DNA of 64,000 nt from Pseudofrankia saprophytica (GCF_000235425.2 NZ_KI912266.1:1071886-1135885), one strand, 5' to 3'; shown: positions 19,460 through 28,522, counted from the first letter of the stretch. Numbers and translations are program-made. Notes: generated by a model not told the origin, from the letters alone.

Positions 19460-19975
19460 ATGGCGCGCCTGGGAGACCTAGAACGCTCGGTCATGGATGT
19501 GTTGTGGGACTCCGAGGGCTGGCTGACGGCGCGAGAGGTCGCGGCCCGGCTGCAGCACGAGCGAGACCTCGCGTACACGACCGTCCTCACGGTCCTCGAG
19601 CGGCTCGAGAAGAAGGGCTTCGTGCGCCGCCAGCGGGCCGCCCGCGCGCACCGCTACCGGGCGTCCGACGCCCGCGAGGCGGTCGTCGCCGAGGCGATGC
19701 TCGAGGCGCTGGGCACGGCCGACGACCGTGGCTCGGCGCTGGTCCGCTTCGTCGGGGCGGTCTCGGCCGAGGAGGCGGAGATCCTGCGCCGGGCGCTCGC
19801 GCTACCGGCCGACGCGGAGGTGCCCACGCTGGTCGATGCCGGTGACGGCGCGTACTCCGACAGAGCGACGTTCCGTGATGGAGCCTCCGGCGCGGTCACC
19901 GACACTCGGACAGGCGAACTCGATTCGTCATCGTCGCCCGATAAGGCAGGCGGCGGTAACGTTGCGTCGACATGA
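19460..19975 (+). CDS. BlaI/MecI/CopY family transcriptional regulator
   Basis: 171 residues from ATG 19460. Winged helix: LGDLERSVMDVLWDSEGWLT, then REVAARLQHERDLAYTTVLT (recognition helix) and VLERLEKKGFVRRQR. The C-terminal dimerisation part is followed by a polar tail. It overlaps the M56 peptidase gene by 4 bp, the standard BlaI/BlaR-like pair in actinobacteria. Confidence 0.95.
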   Translation: MARLGDLERSVMDVLWDSEGWLTAREVAARLQHERDLAYTTVLTVLERLEKKGFVRRQRAARAHRYRASDAREAVVAEAMLEALGTADDRGSALVRFVGAVSAEEAEILRRALALPADAEVPTLVDAGDGAYSDRATFRDGASGAVTDTRTGELDSSSSPDKAGGGNVAST

Positions 19976-21246
19976 CGACGGCGGCCGCTCTCGCGCTGTT
20001 CGCCGCGGTGCTGGCATGGCCGGTGCCGCGGCTGCTCGCGGGTGCCCGCTGGACGCACGGCTGCCCCAGGGCGGCGATCGTGCTGTGGCAGGCCGTCGGG
20101 CTTGCCGGCGGTGTGTCGGCGCTGCTGGCGGCCGTCGCGTTCACGGTCGCGCCGTTGTCCGGGTCGACGCCGCGGGCGATCGCCAACCACGCGCGTAACA
20201 TCGCGGCCGGTCGCCCGCTGTCCGGGCTCGACTGGCTGAGCATCGTCGGCCTGGTGACCGTCGCGGCGCTGGCCGGCCGGTTGTTCGGCGTGCTCGCCTC
20301 GTCCACCTACGCCACCCTGCGCCACCGGCACCGCCACCGGCACCTCGTCGATCTCACCGGCCGGGAGCATCCCCCGACGTCCTGCCGGGCGCGGTCGCAC
20401 GGCCACCTCGGCGCTCCGGCCCAGGCCCGCGCCGGCCGTTCCCGCCGGATCCACGACTGGACCCCGCTCGCCGTGGTCCGCCCGCAGCCATCCCGACCCG
20501 AGCCGGCCCGCGCGGGCGCCGACGAGCAGGCTCAGTGCGAGCTGTGCGGCCATGTGGGGCTGCGCATTCTCGATCACCCGGTGGCGGTCGCCTACTGCGT
20601 CCCCGGTGTCCGGCAGGCCCGGGTGGTGGTGTCCCGCGGGCTGCTCACCACGCTTGAGCCGCGTGAGCTGAAGGCCGTGCTCGCGCACGAGGACGCGCAT
20701 GTCACCGGCCGCCACGACCTGGTCATCCAGCCGTTCATCGCCTGGCAGCAGACCTTCCCGTTCCTTCGTCCGGCCTGGGAGGCGACGGCGGCGGTCTCGC
20801 TGCTCGTCGAGATGCTCGCCGACGACGCCGCCGCCCGCCGCACGAACGGGAAGGTGCTCGCCCGAGCGCTCGCCCAGCTGGGCGTGACCCGGGGCCTGGT
20901 TCCCGCCGGCACCCTCGGGATCCGCGGGGGGCACTCCGCCGACAGCGGCGCGGGGGTTCCCAGTCGTGGCGGCGCCGCGCGTCAGACGGCCGACGGCACC
21001 ACCGTGGCCGCATCTTCGGCGTCTGCGGCCTCCGCGGCGACCGCCGCGCCGCCGGACCGGCAGTCCCCCGACGCCACGACGCTCGCGGGCGCCGGGAGCG
21101 CGCATCCGCCGTCACGGTCGCCGGTGATCGCGCGCATCGTCCGGCAGCTGGAACCACCGGCCGTCCCCTGGTGGCAGCCGGCCGCCGCCTACGCCGCGGC
21201 GGTCACCATCCTCGCGACGCCGATCCTGCTGCTGCTCACACTCTGA
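19972..21246 (+). CDS. M56 family (BlaR1-like) membrane metallopeptidase
   Basis: 424 residues. Hydrophobic segments at about 1-25, 30-60 and 80-105, then a polar region and the zinc peptidase motif HEDAH in LAHEDAHVTGRHDLVIQPF, followed by more hydrophobic helices; the last residues form a terminal membrane helix (AAVTILATPILLLLTL). A low-complexity Ala/Ser/Thr stretch lies at about 320-380. No penicillin-binding sensor domain is present. It probably inactivates the co-transcribed BlaI repressor. Confidence 0.92.
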   Translation: MTTAAALALFAAVLAWPVPRLLAGARWTHGCPRAAIVLWQAVGLAGGVSALLAAVAFTVAPLSGSTPRAIANHARNIAAGRPLSGLDWLSIVGLVTVAALAGRLFGVLASSTYATLRHRHRHRHLVDLTGREHPPTSCRARSHGHLGAPAQARAGRSRRIHDWTPLAVVRPQPSRPEPARAGADEQAQCELCGHVGLRILDHPVAVAYCVPGVRQARVVVSRGLLTTLEPRELKAVLAHEDAHVTGRHDLVIQPFIAWQQTFPFLRPAWEATAAVSLLVEMLADDAAARRTNGKVLARALAQLGVTRGLVPAGTLGIRGGHSADSGAGVPSRGGAARQTADGTTVAASSASAASAATAAPPDRQSPDATTLAGAGSAHPPSRSPVIARIVRQLEPPAVPWWQPAAAYAAAVTILATPILLLLTL

Positions 21247-21570
21247 CGCTCCGCCCCGCCCGCCTCGCCCCAGCCCAGCGCTGGCGCACGGGCGCGGCAC
21301 GGCCAGTGGTTGTGGCCATTCCCCGCCCGCCCGACCCTGCCCGGTCTCGGCCGGCGATGACCGCTGCCCGCAGCGCGCGGCGGCAGCGCCCGACGGAGGA
21401 CGTCATCGGCTGGTACCGGGGTCTTAATGAGTCGGAGCTGTCACGTTTCCTAGCCGTGGAGGCCGGGCGGGGGGACGATCCCGACACGGTGACTGCTCGG
21501 TGGCGGCACCGCGAGCACCTCACCGCGAGCACGGCGAAGCCTCGCCCCGACGGGAGGTGGACGGAGGAGC
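21247..21570. other. Intergenic region before the glutamine amidotransferase gene
   Basis: A frame from ATG 21357 (MTAARSARRQRP...) contains a protein-like piece (WYRGLNESELSRFLAVEAG) but runs 113 nt into the next gene in another frame, so I do not call it. A GGAGGAG ribosome site at the right edge serves ATG 21571. Nothing else seen. Confidence 0.4.
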
Positions 21571-22362
21571 ATGACGACGATGGCGGTCGGCCCAGGCTCG
21601 GTCGGACACGGCGTCGGCGACCACGAGGAGGGCGGCCACGGAGACGGCGGCGGCCACCCCAGGGCGATCATCGTCGTTCATGACGTCAGCGGCGCCGCGG
21701 CCACGGGCGAGCTCGGCACGATCGCCGACAGGATGACGCAGCACGGCATCCGGTTCGATGTGATCACCGCCGGCGACCAGCCGTTTCCCGCCCCGGCGAC
21801 GCTCGACCTCATCGTCATCATGGGCTCCGACAAGTCGGCCTACGACGACACGATCCCATGGCTGGCCGCCGAGCTGACCTACCTGCGCGCGGCGGTTCAG
21901 GTCGGCACGCCCATCCTCGGCATCTGCTTCGGCGGGCAGCTCCTCGCCCGCGCGCTCGGCGGTACCGTACGCCGGGCCGAGCGGCACGAGCTGGGCTGGC
22001 TGGCGGTCACCACGGCCGACCAGAACGCGATCCCCACCGGCCCCTGGATGGAGTCGCACTGGGACACGTTCACCGTGCCGCCGGGCGCCCGACGGCTCGC
22101 CTGGACGCAGGACGCCGAGCAGGCGTTCCGGTTCGGCCAGCATCTCGGGGTGCAGTTCCACCCCGAGATCACCCCGACGGTGTTCGAGACCTGGGCCGCC
22201 ATCTGGCAGGCAAAGGGCCGTGATCGGGAGCTCGCCGCGATGGGCGTCGACATCGCCGGGCTACGCGCGGAGATCGCGCGCCGGTCCGACGCCTCGCGTA
22301 CCGCCTCCTACACCCTCTTCGACGACTTCTGGGCCCGCGCCCGAGCCTTCAGCCGCTCCTGA
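21571..22362 (+). CDS. Type 1 glutamine amidotransferase domain protein
   Basis: 263 residues starting MTTMAVGPGS at ATG 21571 with GGAGGAG upstream. Class I triad: nucleophile Cys in GTPILGICFGGQLLARALGG, His and Glu in GVQFHPEITP. The N-terminal His/Gly-rich stretch (HEEGGHGDGGGH) is unusual. No synthetase domain is fused and no obvious partner lies beside it, so it may be a free glutaminase-like or gamma-glutamyl hydrolase-like enzyme. Its 3' end overlaps the convergent MFS gene by 14 bp. Confidence 0.88.
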   Translation: MTTMAVGPGSVGHGVGDHEEGGHGDGGGHPRAIIVVHDVSGAAATGELGTIADRMTQHGIRFDVITAGDQPFPAPATLDLIVIMGSDKSAYDDTIPWLAAELTYLRAAVQVGTPILGICFGGQLLARALGGTVRRAERHELGWLAVTTADQNAIPTGPWMESHWDTFTVPPGARRLAWTQDAEQAFRFGQHLGVQFHPEITPTVFETWAAIWQAKGRDRELAAMGVDIAGLRAEIARRSDASRTASYTLFDDFWARARAFSRS

Positions 22363-23860
22363 CCAGCGGCGCCGTCGGTTCCTCGCGGCCCGGCTGGGTG
22401 GCGAACAACGCCGCCGTGCGGGCGGCGGTGCCGCGGGCCCGGCGACCGGTGGTCAGGACACCGAGCACCCCGATCGCGACCCCGCAGCCAACCATGATCC
22501 ACCAGGCCGTCGCACTGGTCGGGTCGATCGCGGCCCGACCGTCCTGACCGGCGACGTGGCTGGCCGCGACGGAACCGAAGATCGCGACACCCAGCGCCAT
22601 GCCGATCTGCCGGCTGGTCGAGGCGACCGCCGCGGCGACCCCCGCCTGGGCGACAGGCATCCCGGAGACGGCCGTGTTGGTGATCGGCGCGTTCACCATG
22701 CCGAAGCCCAGCCCGAACAGCACGTACGCGCAGACGAGCACCGTGAGGCTGGTGTGCGGGCCCATGAACGACAGCACGACGCCGCTGGCGGGCAGCGCCG
22801 TCCCGGCGATGATCAGCGGGGGTCGTGGGCCGAAGTTGCCGACGAGACGGCCCGAGATCGGCGCGCACACCGCGGTCACCCCCGCCATCGGCAGGGTCAG
22901 CAGGCCCGCGTGCAGCGCCGAGTAGCCGCGCACGTTCTGCAGGTAGAGCGTGTTGAGGAACAGGAAGCCACCCATCGCCGCGAACGCGCAGACGGCGATG
23001 GCGGTGGCGCCGGAGAACGGCGCGCTGCGGAAGAACCGCATGTCGAGCAGCGCCTCGTCGCGGTGCGTCTCGCAGACGATCAGCCCGACGAGCGCGCCGG
23101 CGGCGATAACGAACAGGGCGATCGTCTGCGCCGACGTCCAGCCAGCGGACGGCGCCTCGATGATCGCGTAAGTGAGCGTGCCGAGGGTCACGGCGACGAG
23201 CAGCTGGCCCAGCGGGTCGAACCGGCGGGCCCTGGGGGCCTTCGACTCGGGCACGTACCGCCCGGTGAGCACCATCGCGACCAGGCCGATCGGCACATTG
23301 ATCCAGAAGATCGCCCGCCAGCCGACCCCATCGACCAGCAGCCCGCCGAGCACCGGGCCCAACGCCATGGACAGGCCGATCACGCCGCCCCAGACGCCGA
23401 TGGCACGAGCACGCTCCCGGCGGTCGGTGAAGGTGTTCGTGATGATCGCCATCGCCACCGGGTTGAGCATGGAGCCGCCGACGGCCTGGACCATCCGGAA
23501 CACGATCAGCCAGCCGAGGCCCGGCGCGAGGCTGCACAGCAGCGACCCCGCGGAGAACAGCGCGAGCCCCGTCCGAAAGATCCGCCTGCGGCCGAGCCGG
23601 TCGCCCATCGAGCCGGAGAACAACAGCAGGCTCGCGATCACGAGCCCGTAGGCGTCGATCGTCCACTGCAGGCCGGAGTCAGGGGCATGCAGATCCTGCT
23701 TCAGCGACGGCAGACCGACGTTGAGGATCGTGGTGTCCATCCCGACGATGAACAGGCTGGAACAGCAGATCGCCAGCACCAGATAGCGCCTGTTCCGGCT
23801 CAGCGGCTCACCCGCCGCCACTCCACCAGCCCCCGCCGCCGGCGTCGGTGCCGTCGTCAT
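22349..23860 (-). CDS. MFS transporter, DHA2 (EmrB/QacA) drug exporter family
   Basis: About 503 residues with 14 predicted membrane helices. Family motifs: VGMDTTILNVGLPSLKQDL (motif D1 region), GDRLGRRRIFRTGL (motif A) and GPVLGGLLVDGVGWRAIFWI (motif C, antiporter signature). Start ATG 23860 is favoured by GGAGAA 5-8 nt upstream; ATG 23890 is possible. The upstream gap carries an AT-rich dyad that may be an operator. Confidence 0.94.
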   Translation of the reverse strand: MTTAPTPAAGAGGVAAGEPLSRNRRYLVLAICCSSLFIVGMDTTILNVGLPSLKQDLHAPDSGLQWTIDAYGLVIASLLLFSGSMGDRLGRRRIFRTGLALFSAGSLLCSLAPGLGWLIVFRMVQAVGGSMLNPVAMAIITNTFTDRRERARAIGVWGGVIGLSMALGPVLGGLLVDGVGWRAIFWINVPIGLVAMVLTGRYVPESKAPRARRFDPLGQLLVAVTLGTLTYAIIEAPSAGWTSAQTIALFVIAAGALVGLIVCETHRDEALLDMRFFRSAPFSGATAIAVCAFAAMGGFLFLNTLYLQNVRGYSALHAGLLTLPMAGVTAVCAPISGRLVGNFGPRPPLIIAGTALPASGVVLSFMGPHTSLTVLVCAYVLFGLGFGMVNAPITNTAVSGMPVAQAGVAAAVASTSRQIGMALGVAIFGSVAASHVAGQDGRAAIDPTSATAWWIMVGCGVAIGVLGVLTTGRRARGTAARTAALFATQPGREEPTAPLVRSG

Positions 23861-24096
23861 CGGTTCTCCGATCTTTGAGCTGGTCACCACAGATCATCGA
23901 AATCGTTGCGAAAGTCTAATATTTAGCAGACTACAACTAACTCTCCGGCGAGCCGCCTCGCTCGCCTGTGACGTATCCGCCGCCGCGGCGCGGCCGGCAC
24001 CGAACAGCGGTCTAACGACCGACAGGAACGGACAAACGGGGCACCGTCGGTGCTTACCTGGGGGTAGCTACCGAGGGAGAAGGGGTCACGGGACTG
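23861..24096. promoter_or_regulatory. Divergent promoter region with AT-rich dyad
   Basis: The stretch near 23911-23935 (AGTCTAATATTTAGCAGACT) is strikingly AT-rich for this genome and has dyad character: CTAA/TTAG around a 3-nt centre, and outer AGTCT/AGACT. It lies about 55 bp upstream of the chosen MFS start and could bind a TetR/MarR-type repressor, although none is encoded alongside. Confidence 0.4.
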
Positions 24097-25173
24097 ATGA
24101 CCGGGCCAGAGCTCGCAAACCCGCCCCTGCCACGTGAGCTCCCACCAGACGAGCCGACGCCAGCGCCGCCGGCGGCGACAGCGGCGACAGCGGCGACAGC
24201 GGCAGCCACGCTGGCGCCAGCACCGGTGGCCTGGCCGGTTCAGGTGCTCGTCGTCTGGCCGGCGCGCGTGGTCGCCTTCGCGGTCTTCCTCCCGCTGCGG
24301 ATGCTCTACGAGCTGGTCGCGTTGGTACTGCGCTGGGTGGTGCGGGCCACCTGGGAATGGCTGCTGTACCCGGCGCTGCGTCTCCTGTTCGGGACATTGC
24401 GGATCTTCTTCAAGGCGCTGTGGGTCGTGCTGTCCGCGCTGTGGGACTGGGTGCTGCGCCCTGCCGGACGAGCGCTGGCCTGGCTCTGGACGCGGGTCGG
24501 CCGGCCGCTGCTCCGGCTGGTCTGGCTGGGGCTGAGCTGGCTGACCGCAAAGGTCGCAAGCGCGTTGCGGGTGTTCTTCCGGGTGCTGCTCGAGGTGTCG
24601 TTGTGGGCGATCGAGGCGGTCGTGCGCCGCCTGATCCGTCCTGTGCGCTGGCTCGTCCGGGTGGTGCTCGCCCCGGCGGCGCGCGCGGCGGCGTGGGTGC
24701 TGATCCACGCCGGGCGCGCGATCCGGGTGGGCCTGTACGCGCTCGGCCGGCTACTGGCGTGGTCGGCCCGGCACCTCGTCGCGCGGCCCGGCCGCTGGTT
24801 TGGCCGAGCGGTGCTGGCGCCGGGCTGGCGGGTGACGGTGGCGGCACTGGCCTGGGCCGCGCGCGCGACCACAGTCGTCCTGCGTCTGCTCGTGGCCGTG
24901 CCGCTGATCTGGTGCTGGCGGACAGTGGTGGTCCCGGTCGGCCGGGCGAGCGGAAAGGCGCTGCGCATCCTGATCGCCGTCCCCGTCGCCTGGGGCTGGC
25001 GGACACTCGTCGTGCCCACCGCCCGGGCGGTTCGCGTCGCGTCACGGGTGCTGGTCGTCCGGCCGTCGCGCTGGGTCCGCCACGCCGTCTGGCAGCCGAT
25101 CCGCGAGACCACCTCCAGCGTCGCCCGGGCGCTCACCGGCCGGCCCGCCCGACCCCGGCGGGCCAAGCCCTGA
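24097..25173 (+). CDS. Trp/Arg-rich repetitive membrane protein of unknown function
   Basis: 358 residues from ATG 24097. After a Pro/Ala/Thr N-terminus with a short ATAATAA repeat, the whole chain alternates hydrophobic helices with single Arg and Trp residues, e.g. LRWVVRATWEWLLYPALRLL and ALWDWVLRPAGRALAWLW. A degenerate unit of about 28-32 residues recurs; the clearest copies are VAVPLIWCWRTVVVPVGRA and IAVPVAWGWRTLVVPTARA. It has no acidic catalytic motif. Probably membrane-embedded or a tethered amphipathic array; no function proposed. Confidence 0.7.
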   Translation: MTGPELANPPLPRELPPDEPTPAPPAATAATAATAAATLAPAPVAWPVQVLVVWPARVVAFAVFLPLRMLYELVALVLRWVVRATWEWLLYPALRLLFGTLRIFFKALWVVLSALWDWVLRPAGRALAWLWTRVGRPLLRLVWLGLSWLTAKVASALRVFFRVLLEVSLWAIEAVVRRLIRPVRWLVRVVLAPAARAAAWVLIHAGRAIRVGLYALGRLLAWSARHLVARPGRWFGRAVLAPGWRVTVAALAWAARATTVVLRLLVAVPLIWCWRTVVVPVGRASGKALRILIAVPVAWGWRTLVVPTARAVRVASRVLVVRPSRWVRHAVWQPIRETTSSVARALTGRPARPRRAKP

Positions 25174-25262
25174 ACGCGGCCCGAGCCAGGAGACGAGCCG
25201 CGGCGACGCAGGGGCGCTGACCCAGGTCCGGGAACGGGAACGGAAACGTCGCGGGAACAGGC

Positions 25263-25814
25263 CTAATCGAACAGCGTCGGTGGTGGGGCGGGCAGGGCGC
25301 CTTCGATCTGGAGCATGCGGCGCTTGGTCACCGCCCCACCAGGAGCCGAGAAACCGCCGAGTGCGCCGCCGGCGGCCACGACCCGGTGACAGGGCACCAC
25401 GACCGGGACCGGGTTGCGACCCAGCGCCTGACCGACCGCCCGGACGGCGCCCGGCATCCCCAGCCGCGCGGCGACCTCGCCGTAAGTAAGCGTCGAGCCA
25501 GGCGGGATCGCGCGGGTCACCTCATAGACGCGGCGGTAGAAGTCCGGCACCCCGTTCAGGTCCACCCGGACCTCGCCGAGATCCACCGGCTCGCCCGCGA
25601 GCAACGCGACCATCCCGTCGATCGCCACCCGCACCGCCTCGGGCGCCGGGCCTTCCACCGCCTCCGGATAGGCCGCCACCAGGTCCGCGCGGGTGGCGGA
25701 CGGTTCGCCCTGGTCGGACGGCAACGCGATGCCGACGATCCCGTCGTCACCCCAGACGACGCCGCAGGAACCCACCGCGGTGTCGAAGAGCGTCATCCCA
25801 TGGCTGGCGGACAT
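25263..25814 (-). CDS. ogt: Methylated-DNA--[protein]-cysteine S-methyltransferase
   Basis: Suicide repair of O6-alkylguanine. About 183 residues; the acceptor cysteine is in NPVPVVVPCHRVVAAGG, with the helix-turn-helix region IPPGSTLTYGEVAARLGMPG and the Asn hinge GRNPVP. Starts at ATG 25814 (AGGA 8 nt upstream) or 25823. Stand-alone gene. Confidence 0.95.
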   Translation of the reverse strand: MSASHGMTLFDTAVGSCGVVWGDDGIVGIALPSDQGEPSATRADLVAAYPEAVEGPAPEAVRVAIDGMVALLAGEPVDLGEVRVDLNGVPDFYRRVYEVTRAIPPGSTLTYGEVAARLGMPGAVRAVGQALGRNPVPVVVPCHRVVAAGGALGGFSAPGGAVTKRRMLQIEGALPAPPPTLFD

Positions 25815-25904
25815 GTCTTCCATCCTGCTCCCGGCCACCGACACTCCATCCCCACCCACATCCCCATCCGCCGGGTGGACAGGAGCGGGAGCCGAGTCTC
25901 GGCG

Positions 25905-26576
25905 CTACTCGTGCTCGCCGGTCACGGTCTGCTGGGGCTGGACGCCGTCGGGCCGGAAGGTCCGAGAGGCGCCGGACGGGTCGGTCCCGAGGCTGTTGCC
26001 ACACTTGGTGGAGAACCAGCGCGACTGGCCCGCCTTCGGCCGCCAGCTCTCGACGTCGAACGTCTCGCCGGTCGCATACCCCTGACCGCCCGACGCGGGG
26101 ACCAAGGCCAGGTACTCGTGGCAGCGCAGCTGGTCCTGGAGGCTGTCGCCGACCGGGCCGTCGAGACCGGTGAACCCGGCGGACGGCGTCAGGCAGCGGC
26201 GGATCGCCTGCCACATCACCGCTGTCGCCTCGTTGCGGTCGCTCGCGTGCCGCGCGTCGCTGGTCGGGCGCAGCGAGACCCGGAAGTCCCCGTTCGACCA
26301 CCGCTGCACGGTGATCTCCTCGACGTACTGACTGGCACCGCAGAACGGCGGCCCGGCGGCGGCGACACCAGCGGGGCTGGCCGTCGCGCTCGGGACGGCG
26401 GCGGCGCCGGCGGCGCTCGGAGAGGAGGGGGCGCCTGACCCGTCGGCGGAACGCACGGCCGCGTCGGAACGGGCGGTGCTCTCAGCCTGGCAGGCCACCG
26501 TCACCGCACTCATAAGCACCACACCAGCCGCCACCACACCAGCCGCCACAGCTCTACCCACCGCCCGCCTCATCAC
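25905..26576 (-). CDS. Putative lipoprotein with DUF2599-like domain
   Basis: 223 residues. The N-terminus MMRRAVGRAVAAG is followed by a hydrophobic stretch and the lipobox-like SAVTVAC (Cys about residue 29). A Ser/Ala-rich linker leads to a C-terminal domain with DSLQDQLRCHEYLALVP, FDVESWRP and STKCGNSLG; the DQ..CH...WRP...C pattern resembles DUF2599 proteins of mycobacteria and other bacteria. Four cysteines suggest disulfides outside the membrane. Function unknown. Confidence 0.7.
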   Translation of the reverse strand: MMRRAVGRAVAAGVVAAGVVLMSAVTVACQAESTARSDAAVRSADGSGAPSSPSAAGAAAVPSATASPAGVAAAGPPFCGASQYVEEITVQRWSNGDFRVSLRPTSDARHASDRNEATAVMWQAIRRCLTPSAGFTGLDGPVGDSLQDQLRCHEYLALVPASGGQGYATGETFDVESWRPKAGQSRWFSTKCGNSLGTDPSGASRTFRPDGVQPQQTVTGEHE

Positions 26577-26920
26577 CGTTCGAGCCTAGGCCGAGCGTGC
26601 CTGTCCGGCCTGGCAGCGTCGCCCGCCGGACCCACGCGCCCCAGCCGATGCCTGCAACCACGCCGACCGCAAGCGGCAGCCGCGGATCACCACCGGCCCT
26701 TGGCCACTCGGCCACCGGGCTACTCGACGGGTCCGACCGTCCAGCGGGCCCGACCACCGCGCAACCGGGACCACCGTGCCACCACGCCACCGGGCGACCG
26801 GGCGACCGGGCCGCCGCCGGGCCGAGCTCCGTACCTCGCGGTCGTTATGACTCGTCGACCTAAACGCGATTTGTCGACCTTGAAGGGATTCAGCAGGCGA
26901 TCGACGGGTAGCAACGGATC
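26577..26920. other. Intergenic region, nothing convincing
   Basis: Pro/Arg-type low-complexity frames on both strands; a short tandem ACCGGGCG near 26790-26812. No gene called. Confidence 0.5.
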
Positions 26921-27073
26921 ATGCTTGCTCTCGTTGCCGCCCTCTGTTTCCTGCTTGCCGCCTTCGGAGTCGACTCGGACGACATCAACCTCGTCTGGCT
27001 CGGCCTGGCCTTCCTCGCCGGTCATTTCGCCTTCCCCATCAGCTCCCCGCGGTTCAACCGCACCCGACGGTAG
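26921..27073 (+). CDS. Small membrane protein (50 aa)
   Basis: ATG 26921 to TAG 27071-27073. It opens MLALVAALCFLLAAFGVD, has a polar turn SDDINLVW, a second hydrophobic helix LGLAFLAGHFAF and a basic tail FNRTRR: a two-helix hairpin. This layout is common among short actinobacterial membrane proteins of unknown role. The ribosome site is weak. A 160-codon antisense frame covers it but has unconvincing composition. Confidence 0.55.
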   Translation: MLALVAALCFLLAAFGVDSDDINLVWLGLAFLAGHFAFPISSPRFNRTRR

Positions 27074-27271
27074 GAACAGGAAGAGCCGCCCGGCACCGAC
27101 AGGCTCCTGTGGATCTTCGCGGTCGGGCGCGAAGTCCAGTTTCCATACCCGGGCCGATGGTCCTCGCTGGGTCGGATAGCCAAAAGCGGCGATGATCGCC
27201 AACAGCCGTTCCGCGCCGTGTTGTGGCGCGGCGTGGTGCCAAAGAGGCGCGGTACCAGGGATCAGCTCAAC

Positions 27272-27847
27272 TCAGCCCGCGGTGGCCTTGGCGGCAGCCT
27301 TCACGGCTTTTTTGAAATCGCGCACCTGGATACGGGTTTCAGCGTTGGTGATGTCAGCGACGGAGCGCAGACTGCCCTCCTCTCCGAAGGGCGCGCATGC
27401 CGCGCGCCATCCAGGCGGAGTAACGCCAAGCTGCTTACCGAGCAACGCGACGAAGATCTTCGTCTTCTGCTCACCGAAGCCAGGAAGCGCGCCGATCTGT
27501 CGAAGCAGATGTTTGCCGTCGGCCGCCGACGTCCAGACCGCCGCCGCGTTACCGTCGTACCTCTCGACGATCAGCTGACACAGCGCCTGTACCCGCTTGG
27601 CCATCGAGCCGGGAAACCGGTGTAGGGCGGGCTGCTGGGAGAAGACCGCCACCAGCTCGTCCGGGTCGAGGCCCGCGAGCTCGGCGACGTCGAGCGAACG
27701 CCCGAGCCGCTTCGTCAGCTCGTACGGCGCCGCGAACGCCCGCTCCAGCGGGATCTGCTGGTCGAGAACCATTCCGATCAGTAGCGCCAACGGGTCGTTC
27801 GTCAGCAGCTCGTCGGCCTCGTCGATCTGGCTCAGGTGCAGTCCCAC
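27272..27847 (-). CDS. HhH-GPD family base-excision DNA glycosylase
   Basis: 191 residues from GTG 27847. N-terminus VGLHLSQIDEADELLTNDP leads to ALLIGMVLDQQIPLERAF (the conserved LDQQ helix), then PYELTKRLG, and the helix-hairpin-helix LRQIGALPGFGEQKTKIFVA. The Lys-rich tail is ordinary. The family cuts damaged bases from DNA. The start is set by homology between this gene and five partial copies of its 5' end in this window (28418, 32414, 34838, 36529, 39941), all on the same strand. An upstream ATG at 27907 is in frame. Confidence 0.88.
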   Translation of the reverse strand: MGLHLSQIDEADELLTNDPLALLIGMVLDQQIPLERAFAAPYELTKRLGRSLDVAELAGLDPDELVAVFSQQPALHRFPGSMAKRVQALCQLIVERYDGNAAAVWTSAADGKHLLRQIGALPGFGEQKTKIFVALLGKQLGVTPPGWRAACAPFGEEGSLRSVADITNAETRIQVRDFKKAVKAAAKATAG

Positions 27848-27860
27848 GACGTCACCGTAG
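27755..27860 (-). repeat. Glycosylase 5'-end repeat, copy A (inside the intact gene)
   Basis: The segment of the intact HhH-GPD gene that recurs elsewhere: about 12 bp before GTG (CTACGGTGACGTC) and the first ~31 codons up to LDQQ. It is the only copy that continues into the rest of the gene. Confidence 0.85.
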
Positions 27861-27955
27861 CGGATGCACCGACGGGCAGCGTCACATCGCTGGCAGCCGT
27901 CTTCCATAGTTGGACGGGTGGCGGGCCCGGCCCCCGCCGCCGAGCTGGCACCGCG

Positions 27956-28138
27956 TCACCCCGGATCCCGGAGCTGGTCTTGCACGCAACTCCTGCACCG
28001 GCATTCTCCCCACTCGGCATCCTCCATGTCGTGAGGAGGGTAAGTTCCCTCGTCCAACACCTTGACCATGATCGCGTCTGCCCGCAGGTTGAGTTCGATC
28101 ATTGCATGCTCTTCGGGGGTGTGCTTGTACGGCTCCAT
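27956..28138 (-). CDS. Small cysteine-containing hypothetical protein (60 aa)
   Basis: ATG 28138 to TGA 27956. Reads MEPYKHTPEEHAMIELNLRA, then ADAIMVKVLDEGTYPP, ending with ECRCRSCVQDQLRDPG. The C.C..C cluster may bind metal. Composition is less GC-rich than neighbours and protein-like. It sits between glycosylase repeat copies A and B on the same strand. No family recognised. Confidence 0.5.
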   Translation of the reverse strand: MEPYKHTPEEHAMIELNLRADAIMVKVLDEGTYPPHDMEDAEWGECRCRSCVQDQLRDPG

Positions 28139-28417
28139 ACATTCATAGTGACTTCGGGGTCGCCGAAAAAGTCCAAAATCTGGAAAGATCCAGGTCGTCG
28201 CGGGTCCTGCCGGCACCGCGGGTGCCGCCGCTTAATGGCAGGCGACGAAAGCGCGGTCACAGTCACAACGGACAGCACAGGGCGTCGAGGAGAACTCCCC
28301 TGCATGGAATCCCATCGGTGCTGGGGGCCGTACACCGCCCGAGACCGAGGCGGACTCCACCCGCCCGTGAGGAAGCGTCCCGGCGGGGCGGACCATCCCA
28401 CTCCATCCTTCCGAAAC

Positions 28418-28522
28418 CTGCTGGTCCAGCACCATCCCGATCAAGAGCGCCAACGGGTCGTTGGTCAGCAGGTCGTCAGCCTCGTCGATCTGGCTCAGGT
28501 GAAGTCCCACGACCTCACCGTA
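28418..28522 (-). repeat. Glycosylase 5'-end repeat, copy B (truncated)
   Basis: GTG at 28510 opens a frame matching the glycosylase N-terminus (one E-to-D change, giving EADDLLTNDP) through LDQQ, after which homology stops and the frame reads unrelated sequence (VSEGWSGM). The upstream CGGTGAGGTC is also shared. Third-position differences from copy A are frequent. Confidence 0.85.

Noticed and set aside
21357-21683. Possible ~108-codon gene before the amidotransferase
   Set aside because: Overlaps the well-supported amidotransferase start by 113 nt in another frame and turns Arg-rich; not enough support.
26720-27202. 160-codon minus frame antisense to the 50-aa membrane protein
   Set aside because: Mixed acidic and Arg/Gly composition without motifs; the plus-strand two-helix protein is more convincing.
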